A stretch of DNA of 64,000 nt from Sansalvadorimonas sp965243775 (lineage in GTDB: Bacteria > Pseudomonadota > Gammaproteobacteria > Pseudomonadales > Endozoicomonadaceae). Shown one piece after another: positions 1 through 8,424 of this stretch. The notes under the pieces were generated by a model. The model was not told the origin of the DNA, ran no database searches, and worked only from the letters and a program-made list of their open reading frames with translations. The stretch covers positions 61,896 through 125,895 of the forward strand of contig CBDEWF010000135.1 of the NCBI GenBank assembly GCA_965243775.1, given 5' to 3'. Each line of letters opens with the position of its first letter. Positions within the stretch are counted from its first letter, which is position 1. The position numbers were made by a program, and so were the translations under genes.

Positions 1-3
1 TTG

Positions 4-372
4 TTAAAAACAGCTGTCATAATGTCTTTTCTTGTGAGGCTTCATCAGGCTGATGTCGTATCCGTCAAGGAGCCAGTTTAGTTGCTGCCCGTTAAGCGTG
101 ACCAGCTCGTCTGTTCTCTTTGGCCACCGGAATTTGTCTTCCGCCAGACTCTTGTAATACAAGACGAAACCATTGTTTTCCCAGAACAGGCACTTGACCT
201 TGTTGCGTCGGCGATTGGTGAAAGCATACAGGCAACCGTCGAAAGGGTTGTGACCCAGTTCCTGCTCAACCAGCACGGCGAGGCCTTTAAAGGATTTGCG
301 AAAATCAACCGGATCACGGTAAAGATAAACCCGGGATAGCTCCACGGAGGGGCGCATAATAGCCTTGGTCAT
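4..372 (-). CDS. tnpB: IS66 accessory protein TnpB (Orf2)
   Basis: This 122-residue protein is a typical IS66 Orf2, needed with TnpA and TnpC for transposition of IS66 elements. Visible family marks are the RDPVDFRKSFKGLA stretch near residues 19-32, the NPFDGCLYAF segment and the NRRRNKVKCLFWENNGF block. Its ATG overlaps the end of tnpA by four bases, the usual translational coupling of these elements. Length is normal for the family and no damage is seen. The gene end lies at the window edge, so the downstream tnpC cannot be checked. Confidence 0.9.
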   Translation of the reverse strand: MTKAIMRPSVELSRVYLYRDPVDFRKSFKGLAVLVEQELGHNPFDGCLYAFTNRRRNKVKCLFWENNGFVLYYKSLAEDKFRWPKRTDELVTLNGQQLNWLLDGYDISLMKPHKKRHYDSCF

Positions 373-704
373 TGCAGCATTCCGATCAACTGGCTGGCCA
401 GGGCCAGGTTGGTGTGGTCAATATCAGAAATCTTGATGCCGTTAGGGAGCAAAATGGAAAGTGAGACGGGTTTTGCCTGCTGGGCCTGGGGTTCCACTGC
501 CAGGGTGACAGGGACAAAACCGGGGACGGCTTGACTTTCTTTTTTCCGGGATGAAGGTGTTCCTTCAAGTTTTTTCTTCCAGTACCAGAACTGCCCTTGC
601 CTGACGCTGTTCTGGTTACACCACTGGGCCTGGCTTAAACCAGATTTGCGCCAGGACTGAAGTCGCTGCTGCCATTGTTCTTTCAGTTGGTTGTCTTTTG
701 ACAT
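369..704 (-). CDS. tnpA: IS66 accessory protein TnpA (Orf1)
   Basis: A 111-residue IS66 Orf1-type protein. The N-terminal WQQRLQSWRKSGLSQAQWC segment is the small helix-turn-helix region typical of IS66 Orf1 proteins, followed by a WYWKKKL motif and a variable middle. The C-terminal part (SILLPNGIKI) is the usual end of the family. It is the first gene of the IS66 set and is coupled to tnpB by overlap. It probably helps DNA binding during transposition, but the exact role of Orf1 is poorly defined. Confidence 0.85.
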   Translation of the reverse strand: MSKDNQLKEQWQQRLQSWRKSGLSQAQWCNQNSVRQGQFWYWKKKLEGTPSSRKKESQAVPGFVPVTLAVEPQAQQAKPVSLSILLPNGIKISDIDHTNLALASQLIGMLQ

Positions 705-771
705 GATTGCCTCCTTGGTTTCAGGAGGCTTATGATTTCTTACTGAATGTTATGATGGTAGGCCGTGGGTT

Positions 772-3700
772 TTAGGGGCGATTACCCTGCAACTCTTGCT
801 CAAGCTGATGAGCAATATACTCAGGGGAGCTGGTTTTTCTAGCCAGAAGGCTATACATGGAAGGAACAACAACCAGTGTTAATACACTGGAAATCAGCAC
901 ACCGAAAAAAATAACAACACCAATTGTTATTCGGGATTCTGATCCAGCTCCCTCGGCCATCATCAATGGAAGCGAGCTGGCCACAGTAGTAAAGGCCGTC
1001 ATCAGAATTGGACGAAGGCGCAATCTGGAAGCTTCGATAATGGCTTCCTCAAAAGCCATACCTCTATCCCGCAACTGATTAATAAACTCAACGATGAGAA
1101 TGCCATTCTTGGTTGCCAGCCCGATCAACATAATCATGGCCAGCTGGCTGTAGATATTCAGAGTTTCCCCGGTAATTAACAAACCTCCCAAAGCGCCAGC
1201 CAGGCCAAGTGGAACGGTCAACATCACAACGAAGGGATGAACAAAGCTTTCAAACTGAGCCGCCAGAACCAGGAACACGATTACCATTGCCAGCCCAAAT
1301 ACTGCCAGTATGGAACTCTGGTTGGTGCGGTAGTCGTAGGAGTCGCCCTTATAGTTAACGAGTACTTCCGGTGGCAGTTCATCGACAACCGCCTGATCCA
1401 GGAAGTCCAGCGCATCCCCAAGAGAGTAATTACCTACCAGGTTGGCAGACAGAGTAATGGCTCGATTTCTGTTGTAATGCCGTAGCTGGGCAGCTTTACC
1501 AACTTCCTCAACGGAAACCAGGTTATCAAGCCGGATCAACTCTCCGCTGATATGTGAGCGCACATATAGGCGGGAGAAATCCAAAGTAGACAGAAAGTCC
1601 TCGTCAGGGGCTTTCAGGAAGACATCATACTCTTCCCCACGTTCCATAAAGGTTGTGGTGGTTTTGCCTCCCAACATGATTTCAAGAGTTTCCCCAATCG
1701 CCTGTGCAGAGACACCAAGCTGCTGAGCACGATCTTTATTGATGGAAATCTCCATCTGGGGCTGGTTCTGGTTAAAGTCCAGCTCAATATCCGTAAGCCC
1801 GGGGTTGGCTTCTGCTTTCTTACGAAGAGTTTCCGTCCACTCTTCCAGTTGATCGAATGAACCACCGCCAATGACATACTGAACAGGAGCTTCGGAACGG
1901 CCACCAATGGATGACCGCATAACCGGGAAGGCTTTCACATTCGGAATATCTGCCAGCTGTTTTCTGACTTTATTGGCCAGAGCAAATACGCTGGTATCTC
2001 TTTCGCTCCAGTCCGTCAGACTCATTATCAACATGCCGGTATTATCGCCACGGTCTCCCCATCCTGGAGTTTGCAAAAATACCGAATCAACAACGCCTTT
2101 ACCAAGAGTCGGCAGCAGTTTGGTTTCAATCTGCTCCATGCTCTTTTCCATACTGGTATAGCTGGCACCTTCCGGGCCGGTTACAACGATAAACAGTACA
2201 CCCTGGTCTTCAGGTGGAGTGAAGGTTTGGGGAATCATTGGATAAAGCATGGCAGTGCAGCCTATGGACACTGTCAGTACTCCCAAACCAAGCCATTTTC
2301 TACGAACAAAGATCGCAACAATACGGCCATAAAGATTATCCAGTCTGCCAAGACCCGCCTCGGTATAGCGGCTGACAAATGTCGGCTTGATATTCAGCTT
2401 CAGCAGCTTGGAACCGAGCATGGGAGATAGCGTCAGGGCAATCAGACTGGAGAAAACCACGGCTCCTGCAAGTGTCAGCGCATACTCTGAAAACAGTCTG
2501 CCGATCATCCCATCCATAAACACGATTGGCACAAAGGTCATCACCAGAACGACAGTTGTAGCGATAACCGCGAAGCCAACTTCCCGAACACCATTCCAGG
2601 CTGCTGCCAGAGGTGGTTCCCCCATTTCCAGATGACGATGGATATTCTCCAGAACCACAATAGCATCATCGACCACCAGGCCAATGGCAAGCACAAGAGC
2701 CAGCAGGGTAAGCAGGTTAATGGAGTAACCCATCGCCAGAATAACAATAAATGCCGCAACCAGTGAGACGGGAACAGTCACAGCTGGAATCAGTGTTGCC
2801 CGGGCATTACCAAGAAAAATATAAAGAACCAGAACAACCAGTCCCATGGTAATCAACAGGGTGGATTGCACCTCATCAATACTGCTCTGGATAAAGGCAG
2901 AAGCATCATACTGAATATTCAGAGTTGTTCCTTCGGGCAGGAACGGGGTGAACAGTTTCAGCTCTGATTTAATATTGTCGGCAACCTCAAGTGGGTTGGC
3001 GTTGGATATCGGCGTGATCGCCAGGGAGATAACATTATGGCCGTTGGCCTTGGAAAGAGAGTTTTCTTCCTTGGCTCCTGTACGAACTGTCGCAATATCC
3101 TTTAGATAAACTGTGGATTGAGCATTCTGACGAACCACAAGGTTTTCAAAAGTGCTGACCGAGTCATAGTCACGAACAACCCTGATTGGGAGCGAACGCT
3201 GGCTTCCTTCAATCTTTCCGCCAGGCATTTCAAGGTTTTCCCGCTTAAGGGCAGATTCAACATCTGTTGCTGTAATGCCTCGGGCTGCCATGGCCTCAGT
3301 GTTAAGCTCAACACGCATAACATATTCACGGGCACCCCAGACATCCACAGAGCTGACACCGCTGACCAGTGAGAGCCGGTCTTTAATGGTGCGCTCGGCG
3401 TAGTCGGTCAGCTGAACCGGAGACATGGTGTCACTCTGCAGCGTAAGACGGAGAATAGCGTCACCACGGCCATTGTTTTTGCGGACAATGGGAGCATTGG
3501 CCTCATCTGGAAGACGACGGGTAACTTTGGAAACAGCTTCCCGAACATCGTTGGTTGCCACTTCCATATCGGTATCAGGCGTAAAGGTAATCGTAACCCG
3601 GGAGGAGCCGTTGGTACTTCGGCTGTCTATGGACTGGATACCATTAATACCGCCCAGCTGATCTTCAATGGGATCGGTTATTTTGGATTCGACTACTTCA

Positions 3701-3867
3701 GATGAAGCGCTGGAGTAGGTGGTACGAACAGAGACTGTGGGTGAGGAAACATCCGGTAACTGCCTGACCGGAAGTAATAGAAACGCGGCTATACCAAAAG
3801 TAATAAGCAGAAGGCTGATGACGGTAGCGAAAACCGGGCGTTTAACTGCTAGTTCAGAAATGATCAT
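772..3867 (-). CDS. RND multidrug efflux permease (HAE1 type)
   Basis: A 1031-residue inner-membrane permease of the resistance-nodulation-division superfamily, which exports toxic compounds using the proton gradient within a tripartite complex. The N-terminal membrane anchor (MIISELAVKRPVFATVISLLL) and two large periplasmic loops are present. TM4 carries the proton-relay pair in GLVVDDAIVVLEN, and the family motif GLATKNGILIVEF lies near the end. Length is normal. The ATG overlaps the stop of the upstream membrane-fusion gene (ATGA), so the two are translationally coupled. That upstream gene is frameshifted, so the pump may lack its partner. No outer-membrane channel gene is adjacent. It resembles the VexH/MexF-like branch; the substrate cannot be told. 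Confidence 0.93.
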   Translation of the reverse strand: MIISELAVKRPVFATVISLLLITFGIAAFLLLPVRQLPDVSSPTVSVRTTYSSASSEVVESKITDPIEDQLGGINGIQSIDSRSTNGSSRVTITFTPDTDMEVATNDVREAVSKVTRRLPDEANAPIVRKNNGRGDAILRLTLQSDTMSPVQLTDYAERTIKDRLSLVSGVSSVDVWGAREYVMRVELNTEAMAARGITATDVESALKRENLEMPGGKIEGSQRSLPIRVVRDYDSVSTFENLVVRQNAQSTVYLKDIATVRTGAKEENSLSKANGHNVISLAITPISNANPLEVADNIKSELKLFTPFLPEGTTLNIQYDASAFIQSSIDEVQSTLLITMGLVVLVLYIFLGNARATLIPAVTVPVSLVAAFIVILAMGYSINLLTLLALVLAIGLVVDDAIVVLENIHRHLEMGEPPLAAAWNGVREVGFAVIATTVVLVMTFVPIVFMDGMIGRLFSEYALTLAGAVVFSSLIALTLSPMLGSKLLKLNIKPTFVSRYTEAGLGRLDNLYGRIVAIFVRRKWLGLGVLTVSIGCTAMLYPMIPQTFTPPEDQGVLFIVVTGPEGASYTSMEKSMEQIETKLLPTLGKGVVDSVFLQTPGWGDRGDNTGMLIMSLTDWSERDTSVFALANKVRKQLADIPNVKAFPVMRSSIGGRSEAPVQYVIGGGSFDQLEEWTETLRKKAEANPGLTDIELDFNQNQPQMEISINKDRAQQLGVSAQAIGETLEIMLGGKTTTTFMERGEEYDVFLKAPDEDFLSTLDFSRLYVRSHISGELIRLDNLVSVEEVGKAAQLRHYNRNRAITLSANLVGNYSLGDALDFLDQAVVDELPPEVLVNYKGDSYDYRTNQSSILAVFGLAMVIVFLVLAAQFESFVHPFVVMLTVPLGLAGALGGLLITGETLNIYSQLAMIMLIGLATKNGILIVEFINQLRDRGMAFEEAIIEASRLRLRPILMTAFTTVASSLPLMMAEGAGSESRITIGVVIFFGVLISSVLTLVVVPSMYSLLARKTSSPEYIAHQLEQELQGNRP

Positions 3868-5001
3868 GACTGAGCCTCACCCTTGCCATCCATGTTTCCT
3901 TTTTGGCTTTTTCGGCGATCAGGCTTATCGGTGTTCTCTGCAATACTGGCTTCGATGATTTTCACCGGCTGACCATCGCGAACTTTAACGACGCCTTCAT
4001 CAACAATCTTTTCGCCGAAACTGAGACCATCCGTAATGGCAATCATCTCTTCCAGAGTTTCCCCTGTCTGAACATACTGTTTGTGGGCTTTGCTCTGTTG
4101 GTCGATAACGTAGACAAACTTATCGTTGCCATCGAACATCACGCTGCGGGAGGGAACGGTAAGAGTCCGTTTTGGCTGTTGCTGTACGGAAATGCGTACC
4201 ATCATGCCTGGGAGTAATCTGTTGTCCTGGTTATCTAGCAAAGCCCGGGCTGTGTAAGTGAAGTTGGTGGTATTGATTCGGGGGCTGATCGTGCTGATTG
4301 TTCCTGGGAACTCTATTCCGGGCCAGACATCAGTGGTAACAGTTATCGCCGCTCCATCTGATACTGAGCTTAAAGAGGTGTCCGGCAGTTCAAAATCAAT
4401 CTTCATTGTCGACAGGTCATCCAGCGTGGTAATGACCTCTCCTGGATTAACTAGGGCGCCAACAGCCACATCAGTAAAACTAAGTTCTCCATCAAACGGT
4501 GTAGTCAGAGTGTGGTAACTTAATTTGGTCTGTTCTTCATCAAGGGCTGCCTGGAATTTATCAGCCTGGGCCTGCTGTGCTTCCAGCTCATCTTTGGAAA
4601 CAGCTTTGCGCAAAGGAATGGTACAGGGTATTGATGTATTTGAGCTGGCGCTTGGCATCTGCGAGAGATATCCGGGCTTCAGTGACCTTTGCGGTCTGTT
4701 CCCGATTATCCAGAGCTACCAGTTGAGTTCCCTTTTTAACCGGCATGCCATCTTCGATATTGAGCTCAGACACCCTTCCACTTATCTGGGCCGCAATATC
4801 AACAGATTGGTTGGCTTTCAGGGTTCCAAGGGAAACAATGCTGAGTGGTATCAGCGTGGTTTCAACCTCTGTGATTGTGATAGCAGGAGCATTGGCTTTT
4901 CCTGCGTCACTTTGTTGTTTGGCCAGAGCAAGACCCGGGGGAAGTGCGAGCGCGATAGACGCGATCAGCGTCAGTATCCTTGGCTTGGTTAATTGCAACA
5001 T
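3864..5001 (-). pseudogene. RND membrane-fusion protein, frameshifted
   Basis: Periplasmic adaptor of the downstream permease, broken into two overlapping frames. The first covers 5001-4588 and has a signal peptide (LTLIASIALALPPGLALA) plus the start of the lipoyl/hairpin region (ISGRVSELNIEDGMPVKKG). The second covers 4658-3864 and holds the rest of the hairpin (VSKDELEAQQAQADKFQAAL), the beta-barrel and the membrane-proximal domain. Joining the frames needs removal of one base near 4620, inside a CCATTCC context after LKYINTLY. Both halves are otherwise well conserved, so this is either a recent mutation or a sequence error. No lipobox is visible; the N-terminus looks like an ordinary signal peptide. 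Confidence 0.85.
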
Positions 5002-5302
5002 GATCAGATCAAATATTCAGTGGTGTGTGTCAGTTGGGTGAGCGGATTACTCACCTTTCCCATGCTGACTATTAGATACTGTGAATGTACCAGAAATATC
5101 CCGCGTTAAGTGGAATTTGTCGCAAATTGTATTGATCTATCGCTCACCACTACTGTCCGGTTAAAAAAGTCGGAAAAGATCTGAGATGCCTGCCCCTGTT
5201 GATTTGCGGTAAAATAGCGGTTATCTAGACAGCTATTTTAAGAGCCCAAAAAGGCAGGCATGAAGCATCATAACAGCGTTTTCCAACAGTTGCTCAAAGT
5301 TA
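5002..5302 (+). mobile_element. Intergenic region holding an IS4-like transposase 5' remnant
   Basis: From about 5146 the sequence reads CTACTGTCCGGTTAAAA, similar to terminal repeats of IS4-type elements. At 5260 an ORF starts MKHHNSVFQQLLK, which resembles the N-terminus of IS4-family transposases. It is cut after 14 codons by the left end of an ISL3 copy at 5303. No continuation of the transposase is seen right of that ISL3, so the rest was deleted. The stretch from 5002 to 5145 should hold the promoter of the minus-strand RND operon; I see no clear motif there. Confidence 0.4.
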
Positions 5303-6629
5303 GGGGCTTTCTCAGGTTGGCAGATGAAAGTGAGGGGGTTGAAACAGAAATAGCCTTCAGGCAAAGGTTGATTTGAACGGATCAACATTTCTGAAGGAGC
5401 AGACATGTCTACAACACCCTCACTGCGTCCTATGTTCTCATTTCCCGGCTGGGTTATCGACCACATTGATATTGATTGGAATGAATCTGTGGCTACAGTT
5501 TACCTGCGCCGGGATGGTCGGATACAGCAGCTCAGGTGCAGTCAGTGCCAGAACCCAATGGACAAAATCCGTGAGAGTGAACGTACAGTGCTGGATTTGC
5601 CACTGGGTACTCTGGACGTGCAGTTACGCTTCACTGTTTGCCAGGGTCGGTGCTCTCGCTGCGGACACATTGAAACAGTCTGTCCTCCTGGATTGGCTCC
5701 CAAATCGCAGGCCACTGAACGGTTGAAGCAACATGTCAGTCACCTTTGTCGTTACATGCCCTGCAATAAGATTCCTGAATTCATCTCTATCTCGCATCAT
5801 ACAGCCAGGCGCTGGGATAAAGAGGTATTGATGAAAACTTTGCCAGCCCCAGACCTGGATAACATACGAGCTTTATTGATTGATGAGAAATCCATTGGCA
5901 AGGGACATCATTACCTGACTGTTGTTCTGAATGCCGATACAGGCGAAACCCTGTTCCTTGGTGAAGGCAAACGAAAAGCCACTCTGGACCAATTCCTCAG
6001 CCGCCTAACTCCAGAACAAAAGTCTCACATTGAATGTGTAGGCATAGACCGTGGTGGTAGTTACCAGGCGTCGGTCAGGGAGCACCTTCCTGACGCCGAT
6101 ATCGTTTACGACAAGTTCCACATTATTGCCAATTACAACGATGTCATAGACAAAATCCGTCGTCGGGAATGGAGGCAGGCAGAAACTGATGATAAGCCTT
6201 TCATCAAGGGACAGCGCTTCAATTTGTTCAGGAACCCTGAGAATCTCACACCCAAGGGAGAAAGCTGTTTGAAAGAGCTGCTGGCTATGAACGAAGACCT
6301 GTACCAAGCCTACACCCTGAAGGATATGCTCAAGCAGCTCTGGACATACACCTACAAAGGTTGCGCCAGCAAGTTTCTCGACAGATGGATCGAACTGGCC
6401 ACAAAAACAGGCATTGGTGAGCTCAGGCGGTTTGCCAAAGGGTTGGATCGGGCCAGAGAGGGACTCCTGTCATACTGTCAGCACCGAATAGCCAGCGCGA
6501 AAATTGAAGCTTTTAACGGTGTCATCAAACGTATTGTCTACAAGGCTTGCGGCTATAACGGCCTTGAATATCTGTATCTGAAAATTCGGCAGGAGGCTCA
6601 GATATGATCTGCCAACCTGAGAAAGCCCC
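5303..6629 (+). mobile_element. ISL3-family insertion sequence, copy 1
   Basis: The element is bounded by inverted repeats GGGGCTTTCTCAGGTTGGCA (5303) and its complement ending at 6629, and holds one transposase gene. The flanking octamers CAAAGTTA and AGTTTTTT do not match, so no target duplication is left. This agrees with loss of the IS4-like sequence on its right side. It differs at several amino-acid positions from the two other copies in the window (about 31.7-32.9 kb and 42.2-43.5 kb), so it is an older or separately acquired copy. Confidence 0.88.
5405..6607 (+). CDS. ISL3-family transposase
   Basis: A 400-residue DDE transposase. The N-terminal zinc-binding region has two CxxC pairs (LRCSQCQ near residue 39 and CSRCGHIE near residue 81). 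The catalytic domain has ALLIDEKSIGKGHHYL (first Asp), CVGIDRGGSYQASV (second Asp) and EAFNGVIKRIVYKACGY (Glu). The start ATG at 5405 is preceded by GAAGGAG. Full length with no frameshift, so it should be active. Confidence 0.93.
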   Translation: MSTTPSLRPMFSFPGWVIDHIDIDWNESVATVYLRRDGRIQQLRCSQCQNPMDKIRESERTVLDLPLGTLDVQLRFTVCQGRCSRCGHIETVCPPGLAPKSQATERLKQHVSHLCRYMPCNKIPEFISISHHTARRWDKEVLMKTLPAPDLDNIRALLIDEKSIGKGHHYLTVVLNADTGETLFLGEGKRKATLDQFLSRLTPEQKSHIECVGIDRGGSYQASVREHLPDADIVYDKFHIIANYNDVIDKIRRREWRQAETDDKPFIKGQRFNLFRNPENLTPKGESCLKELLAMNEDLYQAYTLKDMLKQLWTYTYKGCASKFLDRWIELATKTGIGELRRFAKGLDRAREGLLSYCQHRIASAKIEAFNGVIKRIVYKACGYNGLEYLYLKIRQEAQI

Positions 6630-6751
6630 AGTTTTTTTGGATATAAACTCAGGACGACAAGGAATAAGTGGAACCGGCAGCATGTTTATGAAATATCCAG
6701 GTTAGGAGATAAAGGGCATTACAAAAGATCTCATAACAGGCATACCATGAT

Positions 6752-7249
6752 TTACCCTCCTTTAAAAAGTTCCATCTCCTCCTGGGTGCAGCTGATAGTC
6801 TCGTGAACCTGACTGCCCATCAGCTGCAGGAATTGATCCCGGTGCATATGAACAAGTTCACGGTGATTACCGGCTTCAAAGTAGATATCCGTGGTACCAT
6901 TCAGGGCATCATCAAAGGCTGTGGGAATTCCCCAGGCCTGCCCTATGGCGGGAATGGCACCAGGCTGACAGTCGGGAAACAGTTCTTTCAGGGTGCTCTC
7001 CTGAACAAGTTTAAGATGACGGTTCATGCACTGGTTCAGCAGTTTCAGCATTAGCCTGTTATTAGCTGGCATAACGGCCATTACCAGACCCTGTTCGTCT
7101 TTCAGGACCACCGCCTTGGCCATGGTACTGGTTGGGATGCAGGCGCTGTGAGCCGTATCAAGGGTTCGTTCGGTGTAGGGGTGGGAAACTACATCATAAT
7201 TTGCATCATTTTGGTTCAGGAAAGTTTCCAAGTGGTGGGAGATAGTCAT
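6752..7249 (-). CDS. YbaK/aminoacyl-tRNA synthetase-associated domain protein
   Basis: A 165-residue single-domain protein of the YbaK/ProX-type editing family. Members hydrolyse misacylated tRNAs in trans, for example Ala-tRNA(Pro) or Cys-tRNA(Pro). The family lysine is in TSTMAKAVVLKDEQG, followed by the MAVMPANNRL strand and the GAIPAIGQAWGIPTAFDD loop. The C-terminus has an extra tail (QVHETISCTQEEMELF). It stands alone between an ISL3 copy and an unknown gene. The substrate cannot be assigned from sequence; a YeaK-like role is possible. Confidence 0.8.
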   Translation of the reverse strand: MTISHHLETFLNQNDANYDVVSHPYTERTLDTAHSACIPTSTMAKAVVLKDEQGLVMAVMPANNRLMLKLLNQCMNRHLKLVQESTLKELFPDCQPGAIPAIGQAWGIPTAFDDALNGTTDIYFEAGNHRELVHMHRDQFLQLMGSQVHETISCTQEEMELFKGG

Positions 7250-7397
7250 GATGAAAACTCTTGGGTATCTTCGTACAGCAATCTTTTAACCTGGCTCACG
7301 TTATATTCTGCGGTCAGGAAGAGATAAGCAGTATATGCAAGCTCCCGGTTTTCGCCCTATTGATTGATAGTGTCTGTTCCTCCATGGAAAAAGATTA

Positions 7398-8216
7398 TCA
7401 ACCGTGGCCATCCGGGAATTGTTTAAACATCATATTTACGCGTCCCCAGTCATCAACCAGCTTTTGAAAAGACTCAGTATCCAGTACAGGTTTACCTTTA
7501 ACGTGCAGTTGGATTTGTAGCTCTTCATGCAGGTCGTTCATCGCTTTTATTAGCCGGTTTCTCTGAAAATTTGATTCAACAATATGGGTTAAATCTTTGG
7601 TATAGGCATCTCGCATGGGAGGAATAATTTTAGTCTGGAATTTGAGACTCTTGATCAGGTGATGACGGGTCCAGAGACCAACATCAGGGGCCCCTTTTCT
7701 AATAGGTGCCTTGTCTGCAGCCTTATGAAATTTCTTGTCATGAGACGCATATTGTTTGGAAGCCTTAGCGTATTTCTTATCGATGGGTAATGGTTGAACG
7801 TTTTTCAGCCATACACAGTATTCCACAAGAGAATCATTAAGTTGTTTGTACAGCGTATAGAGGGAATGATTTTTATTTTCTTGGACACTGGCAAGCATAT
7901 GCTTGTGCGCTTTGAATAGATCGTTAATGTGCTTGAAAAAAGTGTCTGAGGTTCTTTCACCGTTTTGGTAAAAAAGGTTGGAGATAAATTGAGCTATGTC
8001 CCGCCTGATCTGGTCCACTTTTGCGCCTTGTAATGGCACGGCTTTTCTTGTGTCGATCGCAACTGGCTCTGCGTCAGAACCTCCTGATGAGAGGCCTTTG
8101 GTCTGTTCACCTTCTTTTGGTGTGATTTCAGAGCTGCTTTCTTCTGACTCCAGGTTTTTGGCAAACTCTTTTGAATAAACCTGACCGGTTGTTGGGCTCT
8201 TGGGAACTCTGTCCAT
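7398..8216 (-). CDS. Unknown 272-residue cytoplasmic-type protein
   Basis: I do not recognise this protein. It starts with a Ser/Thr/Glu-rich, low-complexity segment (residues about 1-60, without signal peptide), followed by a mostly alpha-helical, lysine-rich body with no membrane segment or known motif. The disordered Ser-rich start resembles N-termini of type III secretion substrates, but this is a weak likeness only. It stands alone between the YbaK-like gene and the second RND operon. The long frame and codon pattern suggest a real gene. Confidence 0.6.
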   Translation of the reverse strand: MDRVPKSPTTGQVYSKEFAKNLESEESSSEITPKEGEQTKGLSSGGSDAEPVAIDTRKAVPLQGAKVDQIRRDIAQFISNLFYQNGERTSDTFFKHINDLFKAHKHMLASVQENKNHSLYTLYKQLNDSLVEYCVWLKNVQPLPIDKKYAKASKQYASHDKKFHKAADKAPIRKGAPDVGLWTRHHLIKSLKFQTKIIPPMRDAYTKDLTHIVESNFQRNRLIKAMNDLHEELQIQLHVKGKPVLDTESFQKLVDDWGRVNMMFKQFPDGHG

Positions 8217-8374
8217 GGACCTTCTCTCGGTATTTAATTTTTATATAAGAAATCTAGCAGGGGCTGAGGGGTAGGTAATATGAGTTTGTACTGTATGCCA
8301 TAAAAGCCGGGCCCAAGCTCAGGTGGGACACAGAGATAGCGGTATCAGAACGTTTGCTGGTATTGAAGGATAGA

Positions 8375-8397
8375 AAGCCCGGCATAGAGCCGGGCTT
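8375..8397 (-). terminator. Hairpin terminator of the second RND operon
   Basis: A nine-base-pair stem AAGCCCGGC / GCCGGGCTT with a five-base loop lies 28 bp beyond the stop codon of the minus-strand permease gene. Read on the minus strand it is followed by a short T-rich run (TTTCT). This fits a Rho-independent terminator of moderate strength. Confidence 0.65.
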
Positions 8398-8424
8398 AGA
8401 TATTAAAAATGATGTATTCAGTTG

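Larger units (their letters stand above)
1..743 (-). mobile_element. IS66-family element, right part (left part outside window)
   Basis: The two IS66 accessory genes, orf1 (tnpA) and orf2 (tnpB), lie head to tail on the minus strand. The element seems to end near 743, where the minus strand begins GTAAGAAATCA, fitting the GTAA start of IS66 terminal repeats. The large tnpC gene would lie to the left, outside the window. The end falls 28 bp from the stop codon of the RND permease gene, so the insertion is intergenic. The terminal repeat could not be matched to its partner because the other end is not present. Confidence 0.75.
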
